From Tubulanus polymorphus (Eukaryota; Nemertea; Palaeonemertea; Tubulaniformes; Tubulanidae): a DNA stretch of 64,000 bases. The DNA is taken from assembly GCF_964204645.1 (NCBI RefSeq), contig NC_134028.1, positions 21,302,153-21,366,152 on the forward strand. The letters run 5' to 3'. The position numbers and the translations under genes are program-made. Below the pieces are notes generated by a model that saw only the letters and a program-made list of their open reading frames with translations, made no database searches and was not told where the DNA came from. This document shows, in pieces, positions 40,616 to 50,274 of the stretch (the stretch's first letter is position 1; each line of letters begins with the position of its first letter).

Positions 40616-41304
40616 TTTGTTGAAGGATCTTATGAGTTGGCAAATGAGATGTATTTATCGCAGAAACAAGTCACCGAACGACTATGACTAGGACCAGTCT
40701 CCCTACGCAAGTGGTATGGGTGCACAATGTGCGAGCTGGTGTTCGCACACGCCAGCTCGAGATCCCGGCACATTAATCGTGTGCACAGAAGAAGTAAACC
40801 ACTTTGTGTCAAATGCGGAGAGGGGTTTAGCACGACGGCCTACCGGGATAGGCATCAATCACGTTGTGCGAGACCCCTCCTAATCCCAGCGACCGGTCCT
40901 TGAACCAACAGTAACTGGACCACCACCACCAGCAGCAGCAGTAACAGTAACTGGACCACCACCACCAGCAGCAGCAGTAGGGACACCGCCAGCAGCAGTA
41001 GGGACACCGCCGCTACCACCACCAGCAGCAGTAGGCGCACTGCAGCCACCACCAGCAGCAGCAGGGGCACCGCCGCCACCAGAATGGGAATGGGAAGAAT
41101 TGTCGGACCTTGATGAGGCAACTCTTGCCCTCATCGGGATCCTCAGAGGGGTATATACGAAAATATGAGTTCCGATCCACTGAGAACAAGTTCGATCTGA
41201 TTGAATTCCATAATGATATCAAACCGCACCTCATCCGACTGCTTAAAGATGATTTAGGTAGATTGGGTCGGATAAAATGGTTATCAGCATTCATACAATT
41301 CTAG
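40616..41304 (+). pseudogene. Zinc-finger PolB family: fingers, linker and N-terminal domain, copy C
   Basis: Two C2H2 fingers (CTMCELVFAH...HINRVH and CVKCGEGFSTTAYRDRH) at about 40,720-40,865 are followed by a Pro/Ala linker encoded by CCA/GCA repeats (40,918-41,080), then EWEWEELSDLDEATLALIG. After a shift, YIRKYEFRSTENKFDLIEFH and HLIRLLKDDLGRLGRIKWLS read to a stop at 41,302. It is the best-preserved N-terminus of this family in the window and shows the original domain order. Confidence 0.65.
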
Positions 41305-41339
41305 GAAAAGATATCGATGATGTCCATCAACAAAGGTTT

Positions 41340-41851
41340 AATTTTAGAAAATTTTAGAAAAAATAATAGAAAACCAGCAATCAAGCGTAATATCATTACC
41401 GAAAAGACCAACAACCAATGTAGAAATATTGTTAAACCTAAAAGGAACAAAAACTAAAAAGAAAATGAGCGGAAATGAGTTAAATAAGTTTAATCAATTA
41501 TCAATTGAAACAGATGTAAGTTATAAAGAAATAGAAGGTGTAACAACATTTGATGAAATTACTGTTTTATTGAAAAAAAATTATAGAACTTTGTTATGTA
41601 AAAAAGCAAATCATTTATGGGACCATATCATTTTCGGGGATTATTTAAATAGGGGATTTTTAATGTTTAATAAACAAACTGCGGGGATTTTTTGGACTTC
41701 TTGGGTTAAAAAATACATAACTATTAGTGCCAGACATGATAGAAGATTAAGAAGCGTAGGTAGACTAATTACATATAAAAAATTCCAATTATTAAGCTTG
41801 TCATTTTGTATTGTGTACTTGTATAATGTATTGTGTAAATCTACTTGGTGA
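41340..41851 (+). pseudogene. Unrecognised Polinton-zone gene, copy 2
   Basis: Longest copy of the unknown gene: open from about 41,340 to the TGA at 41,849. It reads SLPKRPTTNVEILLNLKGTK, SGNELNKFNQLSIETDVSYK, ANHLWDHIIFGDYLNRGFLM and FWTSWVKKYITISARHDRRL. It lacks an ATG at its start and may be an exon or truncated. Conservation with copy 1 (29,840) is clear across about 110 residues. The conserved NHLW..IIF and W-x-WV motifs may help to find relatives. Confidence 0.55.
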
Positions 41852-41879
41852 ATGTTCTATGTTCGGTCGTTTCTATTTG

Positions 41880-42425
41880 CATAATGAATATATAATGATG
41901 ATTAACGCATGCGCATTAAGCAAAAGTGGACATCAATGTCCGCATGTGATGCATGTAACGCATGTGACGCGGACATGAATATGTTTGAATTTTCTGTGTT
42001 CAGTTGTTTCTATTTACAGAATGAATATATAATTATGATTAACGCATGCGCATTAAGCAAAAGCGCTCCTATAAGAGCGGTTTTGCCTAATGCGAACACG
42101 TTTTGATATTTTATGTCGGTTGTTTCTATTTTACAGAATTTATAGAATGAATATATAATTATGATTAGCGCATGCGTATTAAGCAAAAGCGGACATCAAA
42201 AGCCGCATGTGACACATGTAACGCATGTGTTGTCTCTATTTTACAGAATTTATAGAATGAATATATAATTATGATTAGCGCATGCGTATTAAGCAAAAGC
42301 GGACATCAATGGCCGCATGTGACACATGTAACGCATGTGTTGTCTCTATTTTACAGAATTTATAGAATGAATATATAATTATGATTAACGCATGCGCATT
42401 AAGCAAAAGCGCTCCTGTATGTCCG
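41880..42425 (+). repeat. 110 bp tandem repeat
   Basis: Units containing GAATGAATATATAATTATGA, GCATGCGYATTAAGC and GCATGTGACACATGTAACGC recur at 42,141, 42,251 and 42,361 (exact 110 bp spacing), with two diverged units from 41,880. Each has internal near-palindromes (GCATGCGC, CATGTAACGCATG). It lies next to the PolB fragment at 42,648. Confidence 0.85.
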
Positions 42426-42647
42426 CATGTGACGCGGGTATTGTAACTGGTATGATTTAGATATCAAGGAATGGAAACGACTTATCAAAAGCAACGAGGA
42501 ATGAAAAAGGATGACGTTGGTCGAAGAAATGGAAGAGTATTCTAAAATATTAACCAATTTAGTAAAAAAATATGTATAATAAATGGAACCAGAACAACCA
42601 CAAACTATCAATATTACAAATAAGTCCTATATAGAGGAGACGATGTT

Positions 42648-42870
42648 ATGAAGAAATTCCTAACATCCCTCATCGAAAAAGCAGAGGAAATATTAAAGGA
42701 ATACAAAAATCCTCAACCTTTGGTTATGAACGACGTCGAAACACACTTCAAACCAACTGATATTTGTCATATATGTAAGGAAACCATAAATGGTAAGAAA
42801 TGTTGGGATCACGATCATATAACCGGCAAATCAGAGGCCCAGCTTGTTATTCATGTAATCTAAGTTATAG
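42648..42870 (+). pseudogene. Zinc-finger PolB fragment, copy D
   Basis: MKKFLTSLIEKAEEILKEYK, NPQPLVMND and CHICKETINGKKCWDHDHIT match the 25,750-25,970 part of copy A (NPQPLIVSD, CYICDVEIIGKKCRDHNHIT). The CxxC-x8-C-x-DHDH pattern resembles an HNH/endonuclease VII-type zinc module. Frame lost after GK. Confidence 0.6.
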
Positions 42871-43262
42871 GGTTCATACACCGACAGAGATCTTGTCCCA
42901 TTCAGCAGGAAGGACAAAAAAGATGTTATTATGCACTTTCCTCCTATGACGATGACAACAATGTTTCGGTATCTAAGATACCACATACAATGTTGACAAG
43001 AATGGTCGCATTCGAATGCGTGACATCAATTCACCAGGTCAAGCAAAGCGAAAATTACGAATGCAACAATACTCCGTTCCATGAGTAATGCCCTAGGTCG
43101 ATATGCTTTTTTGTTTTACTATCATTTTGTCACTCGAGGTATGGCATTGATAGCGATAACGACAATAACGATAATGGAAAGCGTCGCCAAATTGTTTCAC
43201 GATGCCATACTTCGAGACTTTTTAGGTAAAGATGGCTCAATATTAGACAACGTTGAAAAACT
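42871..43262 (+). other. Decayed coding-like stretch
   Basis: Two adjoining frames read RCYYALSSYDDDNNVSVSKI and SVAKLFHDAILRDFLGKDGS. They look like fragments of a coding sequence but I recognise no family. The third 52 bp repeat array follows immediately. Confidence 0.3.
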
Positions 43263-43450
43263 TTTGATTGTATCAGACTGATTGTCGAGGGGTTTTATAC
43301 AATCAGTCTGCAAGGTGAAATGGTTATGACTGATTGTAAAAGGGTTTTTATACAATCAGTCTGCAAGGTGAAATGGTTATGACTGATTGTAAAGGGGTTT
43401 GATACAATCAGTCTGCAAGGTGAAATGGTTATGACTGATTGTAAAGGGGT
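43263..43450 (+). repeat. 52 bp palindrome-containing tandem repeat, array 3
   Basis: Three and a half copies of the ACAATCAGTC...GACTGATTGT unit, same orientation as arrays 1 and 2, nearly 17 kb from array 2. Confidence 0.9.
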
Positions 43451-44130
43451 TCAAAACTTTTGGCTCAATTGAATTGCAATGTTTCTGTCATGACACAAAC
43501 GAATGTACCAATCCGTGTGTTTGAAAACGATGACAATGGTTCAATCAGTCTGGAGGGAGGAGTGGCAGTAGCGTCATTTGCTGTCACCGTGACAAAGAAG
43601 GGTGAAATAGAATATACACTGTAACTGACTGAAGTCTTACGTCAATTCCTGATGCAGGAGCCGCATAGGATCAATCATACCTGTTTCACTCACATCCCAA
43701 TAGTTTCACTGGTGAAGAACATTTACCACTGATGCCAATATGAGGGTTAGATAGAATTCCCAGTTACAGACCCAAGCATGTATCGAGCGATAATGAAAAT
43801 ACTTAGGCGATGAGGAAGAGATAGGAAGTTTATTGGCACGATTTGTAAATTAAGAGTAGATCTGATTGATTAAAGAAATGTTGCCTGCTCACCTTGTGAC
43901 TTGATTATTCTGTCATCTTATTCTCATTCTTCTTGTCGCTACCATCGTGATGGGTGTCCATCATAAAATATGATCAACACTACTCAGAGACCACAGTCCA
44001 GTGAACCAATGTCCATCGGTCATACATCGGAGAAATCAGGCTGGTTTATCCTTGTGTGTTCATCATTGATCTTTACCGTGGTCGTCTTCGAAATGTCTAC
44101 AACAGAAAGAACATAAATGTAACCGATCTA
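43451..44130. other. Non-coding, with a short coding-like piece
   Basis: A frame at 43,451-43,622 reads NVSVMTQTNVPIRVFENDDN and ends GEIEYTL-stop; it may be the tail of an element gene. Nothing else seen. Confidence 0.3.
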
Positions 44131-44578
44131 CTTTTGAATGAATGAATGCTTTATTCTCTCTAATTACAAATAATTAATATACACATATAAATACAATTGA
44201 AAAGGACATCTCCAAGCCGGGGGCTGTACCATAAGGGGAGATGCCCTGTAAAAACAAGTACCCGTATTTCAACAACAATTTAATCTAGATTTAAGCTAGG
44301 GGTTGTCCTTATAACCGAGATGATACAATTTACCGAGATGAACCAAGATGTGTTCATTTCTTCGCAGTGGATATTTTACCCTATACAGCTCATGAGTATT
44401 TCTGCTATTTTACCGTACATCGTCGCTGATTTACGCTGCGCATGCGCACAGAGGTGCAAGGAAATTGTGGAGAACAGAGTTAGAGAAAATAGAGCGGATA
44501 GAGTGAGACTCGAACCCGGGCCAGTAAATTATTAGCGCAGCGTCATACAACTAGACCACCGAGCTCGCTGAGAACCGA
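44131..44578 (-). mobile_element. tRNA-derived SINE
   Basis: On minus, the head at 44,578-44,500 has tRNA-like boxes (GTGGTCTAGTTGTATGACG for box A, GGTTCGAGTCT for box B). A body of about 250 bp follows, then GCATCTCCCCTTATGGTACA with CAGCCCCCGGCTTGG and an AATAAAGCATTCATTCATTC tail. The tail resembles a LINE 3' end used for retroposition. No intact tRNA fold. Confidence 0.65.
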
Positions 44579-45117
44579 ATGTTTTAACTATCTACAGTAC
44601 CTCACCTTACCTAATCCTATCCCTAGGGGTAAAACGGAACCCTTTGGACCCTCTTCTCATCCTCTCGACACTAACCCTATACGGTACTTTATTTATAAAA
44701 AGAAATGGGTCGAAACTCCTATACAGTCACTTCGATTTAAAACTGCTATAACTTTAGTTAGTTACTGATTGTTGGTGGAAAGCTTTTTATAATTGGGTAG
44801 GGTTATACCACATATCTGTATAGATTAGGCCTATGAGGTTTGTGAAAAATATTCGATCTTGAAACTAAACCAGTCAGGTTACTGACTACTTTAACTCCTA
44901 AATTATCCAAAGGATTTCGATGAAATCCGTTCTAAACTGTTCAAAACATTCTGTATTTTCTAAATATGTCTACTTGGAGGCCAGTTGATAACGTTACACC
45001 ACTCAAAATTGCGATTAAATGCGCCAGAGACCCCAAAAAAATCCTGTAGGGCCTACTTATACTGCAATTTATCAGTTTATTGCTATGGCAGCAAAAATCG
45101 GTAAAAATGCAGATCCG
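44579..45117. other. Non-coding stretch
   Basis: No gene or repeat recognised. Confidence 0.4.
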
Positions 45118-45975
45118 CACCTCTCCACAGGGGTTTGGCGATGGGCTTGGATTTTATTTCCGGGTTGTTGATAATCTCGCGAGAATGGCTCTACATATGA
45201 ACTGCGAATAAATTCAAAATATCACGGAAATACCTTGTGTTTACATTGTTGATTTATCCGCTATAAAGTTTCGTAAAAATTGGTCGTTAAGAATCATTAT
45301 CAGACGGTCGTCACGCTACTATATAAAATAACAAGGGATGAAACGCCTTCAGAGTTGTGCCAGCCAGAAAGTTGGGACAGTCACGTGACATTCTGATGAT
45401 GTCATCACATTTAAAACTTTAACATGAAAAGTTAACATATTCACAGACCGATATCAATTGTCAGATTATGATTCATATGAAATTAATAACTTATAAAGAA
45501 TAAATTGTGATCAAATATATAATTCATAGAAAAAAATGCATTTGAATGTAAGTTATTCTCAAATATTTTTCGTATCATAGTTTCTATCTTAGATGCTTCG
45601 GGTTTGCATTCAGTCAAATAAGAAGCGCGACTGTCACGTGACTGTCCCAACTTTCTGGCTGGCATGAATTGAACTGCGTTTCATCCCTTGTGATTTTATA
45701 TAGTAAAGCGTGACGACTGTCTGATGATGATCCTTTACGACCAATTGTTTATCGGAACTTTATAGCGGATAAATAAACAGTATAAAAACAAGGTATTTCT
45801 ATGATATTTTGAATTTATTTGCAGTTCATATTTAGCGCCATTCTCGCGAGATTATCAAAAACCCGGAAATAAAATCCAAGCCCATCGCCAAACCCCGCAA
45901 TTTAGGTAATGTTGAAACCATCCACAAAACGGAATATTGAAAAGAGACAAAATGGCGGCTTTTTGAATCGCAGAA

Positions 45976-46083
45976 GGGGTAGGGTTTAGGGTCTAGGGTT
46001 TAGGGTCTAGAGGGTCCAGAGGGTTAGGGTCAAGAGGGTCCAGAGGGTTAGGGCTACGGGAAGGATTAGGGTTAGGGTTAGGT
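45976..46083 (+). repeat. TTAGGG-like degenerate telomeric tract
   Basis: Many GGGTTTAGGG, GGGTTAGGG and GGTCTAGGG units in about 108 bp, captured inside the nested MITE. Animal telomeres use TTAGGG. Confidence 0.7.
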
Positions 46084-46163
46084 TCCGTTACATATTATAA
46101 CATTGTAGGGTTAGGATGAGGCTATAAGTAGTTAAAAAGTTTCAACTGAACGAAGCAATCGTC

Positions 46164-46219
46164 GTAGCGCTTTGGGGTAACGTTAGGCTTGCACTCTTGT
46201 GCTTGCGTGTTCAAATCCC
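46164..46219 (+). other. tRNA-like promoter boxes
   Basis: TAGCGCTTTGGGGTAACG resembles an A box, and GTGTTCAAATCCC, about 30 bp on, a B box. No full cloverleaf; possibly a captured SINE head. Confidence 0.35.
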
Positions 46220-46337
46220 AATTTTCGTGAATCTTTCTCAGAATTTTCTAAGTCCAGCGCATTCGCGCATGCGCATTGGATTGATTTGTGGATGGTTTCA
46301 ACATTACACAAATTGCCCAAACCCCTGTGCACCTCTC

Positions 46338-49104
46338 GTGATTGACGCAATCTGCTGAATGACAGAATCCAGGCTAAAATCTTTCTACTCTCTCTGACTC
46401 TATTGAAGATATCTTACAATTAGCCAATGGCAATGTACTGAATTGCTGATGACGTTTTGAATCTGAAACAATGATAATTAATTTAATTGATTTTACCGTT
46501 TACGCGGAGAGGTGCGGATCAGCACTTTTACCCAAAAATCCTCTACCTTTCAACTTTAAGTGAAAAGCTCGTGGTGATTTCAGCGTCTAAAACCAACAAA
46601 CGATACATCAATCGAAGCGCAACATCTCATATTTGGTTCATAACCAGAATTTATTCATCAAATGAACTTATTCTGAGTTTGAGAGAGCAAAATTTGCAGA
46701 AAAGCGGAAAGCTAAACGCCCAGATACAAATGCAAATTCAAATTTACTGCGCAAACTTTCTGAGGAATATATTCGCGACGGTTTTGGTAGTTTAAAATAC
46801 AATCCATGTGATAAGACCCACGTAGAATACAATTTCAATGATCTAACGGGATTAATTAGTCATTTCAAAGTAGTTTCCTGAAAGTTTGCGCAATAAATGA
46901 ATTTGAACCAAGATTCTTAAAACAGCACTGAAACTTCTCAATTGGCAATTTTTCGGATGCATAAAAATCATAGCTTATAAGACTATATATACTAAATGAC
47001 AGCATGTAGTCCGTTGTACTCGGTAACAAAAAAGACTTCTGAGTTTGGTTGACCGGTTTCCGATTATGAAAGCATACTAAAACAAAAACCTACGAGAGTA
47101 AGATATAGTATTCTTTTTTAGTACCACACTTTAAAATAATTCGAGTCTCAAATGCTCAAAACCCTGGATAGTAGCGATTCCATTTCTGATAAAGTTTAGT
47201 TACGACTTGCATTCTTTTGCTAAGTTTGAGTTTAGATCTTTATTGAATAGTGAATTTGTGTTACGACCGATATTTTTAGTTTTTACACATTTAGATGCTT
47301 GATTATAGTTTAGTTGAAATTTTCCCCGTTAATCCTACGCGTAGATAGAATATATAAGTTAAAAACCTACGTACCTATATTCACGGGCATCAACCCTAAT
47401 TTGGTGCGCAGGTCTAGTGCTCTGTACGGCGAGCAACAAGTGAGCGAACGGGACCTATTCGTAACCACACGCATGTGAACAATGGCTGCTCAAACAATAA
47501 CCAAGCTATATTTAGCTGTGCATCCGGTGTATTGTGTTCCTCTCTACCGAGCAGGCTAACGAGGGGGAAATCTATGAGACGATAAATGCTCCTAGCCTAT
47601 TCAATTGGCCAAACAAAATAATGCCAGAATATATAATAATTATATATAATCCGTATATATAATATATATAATAATGTATATTATTCAAACGACAGCGAAA
47701 TAGGGAGCATTTTGCGAACTAGTAACATCTCTTATTTCGGAACGGGATAGTATTTTGAAATCCTTGTAAATTCTCGGGTCTAACAATTCGACCGATAGTA
47801 TCATTCGGATTTTTCTTGCATTTTTTGTTTTTTTTTGTTTTGTTTTTTTCAATGATCATATGATGTAATGACTGCATCGTATACTGTATGCCGCATTTAA
47901 CCTCTCATCCCTGAATTGCCAGAGCCAACAGCCTATGATTAACACCTGCATAATGTAGGTAGAATGCCCTCCCCCGTAAAAATCCAACATCCAAAATCAA
48001 ACTTAAGTAAAAACCTTAATGAAATAGGTAATACTTTTTACAATAATAAGGTTTAGGGATGTAGCTTAGGTCTTTGAAGCACTAAAAAAACTGTTCAAGG
48101 AATTTCGTCAAATTTGGATTTTATAATAAATTCTAACGTTTTTGATATTTCAACTCTTCTAATGTCCGCGGGACTAGGATTTACTTATTCATTCGCGACA
48201 CAATGCGAGGTTCTTTAACCTCGTCTCTAACTTTTCACCCCCAAATATGATATCAACTTGGGCCAACGAGTCTAGCGTGCATCGCACTATAAAATCAGTT
48301 TAGGGCGTCTTTTCGGTCATTAGCATTTTATCAAAATTAGTATATAACAATGAATTGATATCTTCTGGAAGTGGTTTTGAAAAATCTATGCGAAAGGATC
48401 ATCAGATCGCTGAGGGATAAAGAGATGCCTAGGCTGATCTGATCAGCTTAAATCCTGCCAAGTCAAGTATTATTTCATTATGTCAACTCTCAAAATAACG
48501 CGGAACAGTTAAAAAGATTTTTTTCAAATAAACGAGCTTGCTTCTAAGACAATTACGGACAAAAACCAGGTATAATACGTAGGCTTACAATGTGAAAAAA
48601 CCTATTTAGATACGCACTTTAATTGCTGCTGGTATATAGAACCTAGCCGGGAACCCGCAACAACGTCTGGTATTCCGACTATCGCTGGTGATGTTTTCAA
48701 ACCACGAAGTTTGAATTGTATTTTTTGAGTAGTAAATGTATATATGTACGAATTGAACTCAGCTGATATTGAGAAAAGTCCAAAACGAGATAAAGATAAA
48801 ACCACAACGCACTCTCTGAAAAGGACAGAGGATGCATGGAATTCAGAGAACCACGAGAACTACCCGAAATGATAACATTAAGCTTTAATTGTGTCCAAAC
48901 GATGGTGTATTATGGTAATGTAAATGTTCACATTTCCTATGAGTATAGGCGTACAGACATAACGATTAATGTTGTTATATCCTTTACTACTTTACAAAGT
49001 GACGGGTGCCGATATAGAAACGGCGTTAGGACATATTATATTTGATATTTTCCGAAATGTAATGTATAGTTCTGAAAGTACTGTATTTATAGAAATTTAT
49101 TGTA
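46338..49104. other. Non-coding stretch
   Basis: AT-rich with a TATATAATAATTATATA tract near 47,630-47,685 and a T-rich run near 47,825. No supported gene. Confidence 0.5.
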
Positions 49105-49275
49105 TGAAATTAAGGACCATGATTATGGAAGACCTCAGACGACATACGAGATATGAGATATAACATACGAGATATGAGATGCAACATACGAGATACGACA
49201 TATGACATACGAGATACGACTTATTTACAGTACGGGTGTCCGTCCGCTAGCGCCACCGCAGTGTATATTTTTCAA
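49105..49275 (+). repeat. Minisatellite-bearing repeat, left copy
   Basis: ATGGAAGACCTCAGACGAC, then tandem ATACGAGATAYGA units, then ACGGGTGTCCGTCCGCTAGC. An inverted copy lies at about 58,525-58,705, beyond the LTR element. The two may be termini of one element or independent copies of a family. Confidence 0.7.
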
Positions 49276-49330
49276 CATCTACTCGGCGTTGCGGCGTATA
49301 CTACGACACGTGCGCAGGCAGTGACGTATA

Positions 49331-49759
49331 TGTGACAGAGCTTTTCCTCACGAACCCAGGTTACGGAGCTTTTTCTTACAATTGCTCTTAACCTGCCCTG
49401 TCGGATCTATTATAAATCGCTCGAGCCCCTGACGGCGGATCTGCATGCAGGACAAAAGAGGTTCGCACGAAGCGACGGTTGTCTCCTCAGTGATTCCTCT
49501 CCGACGAGGCGCGGAAATACGATCCTTACAGCTTCCTCCGTCCGACGACGCCGACTCTAAATAAACATAACATAAGATCGAAATTAAATACGATCGAGTT
49601 TATTTACATACAGCAGGCAGAAATCAAACCATGTCGTTTGATTTCCTATACCAGAGTGGAGACTATACAACACACTATAAAGAGGGCACACTAAGTGGAG
49701 GCGCCACTATACAGTGCTATTAAAGAGTCCTCATACATCACCCGAATCACTCTCTCACA
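49331..49759 (-). repeat. 3' LTR
   Basis: 429 bp, TG...CA ends (TGTGAGAGAG to CTCTGTCACA on minus). Carries AATAAA on minus at 49,599-49,604. No difference from the 5' LTR was seen by eye. Confidence 0.95.
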
Positions 49760-49768
49760 CTCTCCCGC
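49760..49768 (-). other. Polypurine tract
   Basis: GCGGGAGAG directly abuts the 3' LTR on minus, the expected plus-strand primer site. Confidence 0.7.
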
Positions 49769-50274
49769 TGCTAAAATGATATAGTCCCTATATTTAACAA
49801 CTATGATGAAAGCCAGCACGAATTTTACAGTTAACTCCTATAACTAAAACTCATTTCACAGTCACTTGAACAGAAACAGGTCCTTGATGACCCCTTAACC
49901 CCTTAACATACTTAGATCGAGAATATAACCCTGATTATAAAAGGGAAATCTTGATTGATACAAATAAGCCCTAATATTAAACTCCTGACAGCTAATTTGG
50001 AATTCCAGATTCGGTAAATAGAGGGAATGCCCGCAATCAATAGATTCACTTTCACACCCTAATTACGCGAGTTTTACAATTTTTTTTCAAACAACCCCGT
50101 ACAGAACTGTCTGAACCATTAAAAATATCTCATCACAACCTGACAAGCAATTTAAAAGGAAAAAAAAAAAAAAAAAAAAAAAAAAAACAACAACAACAAC
50201 GACGCATGTCTTTTTCCCATTTACTCGTCATAATACCAATAACAGTTACACTAATAATATTTCGCAATTACCTT

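Larger units (their letters stand above)
45897..46316. mobile_element. 420 bp MITE nested in the hAT-like MITE
   Basis: Terminal repeats GCAATTTAGGTAATGTTG and its complement (ends AAATTGC) and a 9 bp duplication CCAAACCCC (45,888-45,896; 46,317-46,325). A 9 bp duplication fits Mutator-like elements. The interior has a telomere-like tract (45,976-46,083) and a tRNA-like segment (46,164-46,219). Confidence 0.8.
45126..46329. mobile_element. hAT-like foldback MITE, split by a second MITE
   Basis: Terminal repeats start CACAGGGGTTTGGCGATGGG and extend about 280 bp (45,126-about 45,410 and about 45,615-45,896 plus the last bases 46,326-46,329). An 8 bp duplication CACCTCTC flanks it (45,118-45,125; 46,330-46,337), as expected of hAT elements. 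The right terminus is interrupted by the 420 bp MITE at 45,897. Without that insertion the element is about 775 bp. No coding. Confidence 0.85.

Noticed and set aside
40855-41134. Leu/Val- and Ala/Gly-rich minus frames
   Set aside because: Complement of the CCA/GCA repeats that encode the Pro/Ala linker of the plus-strand PolB fragment.
44497-44578. Functional tRNA gene on minus
   Set aside because: Has A and B boxes but no complete cloverleaf, and continues into a SINE body and tail.
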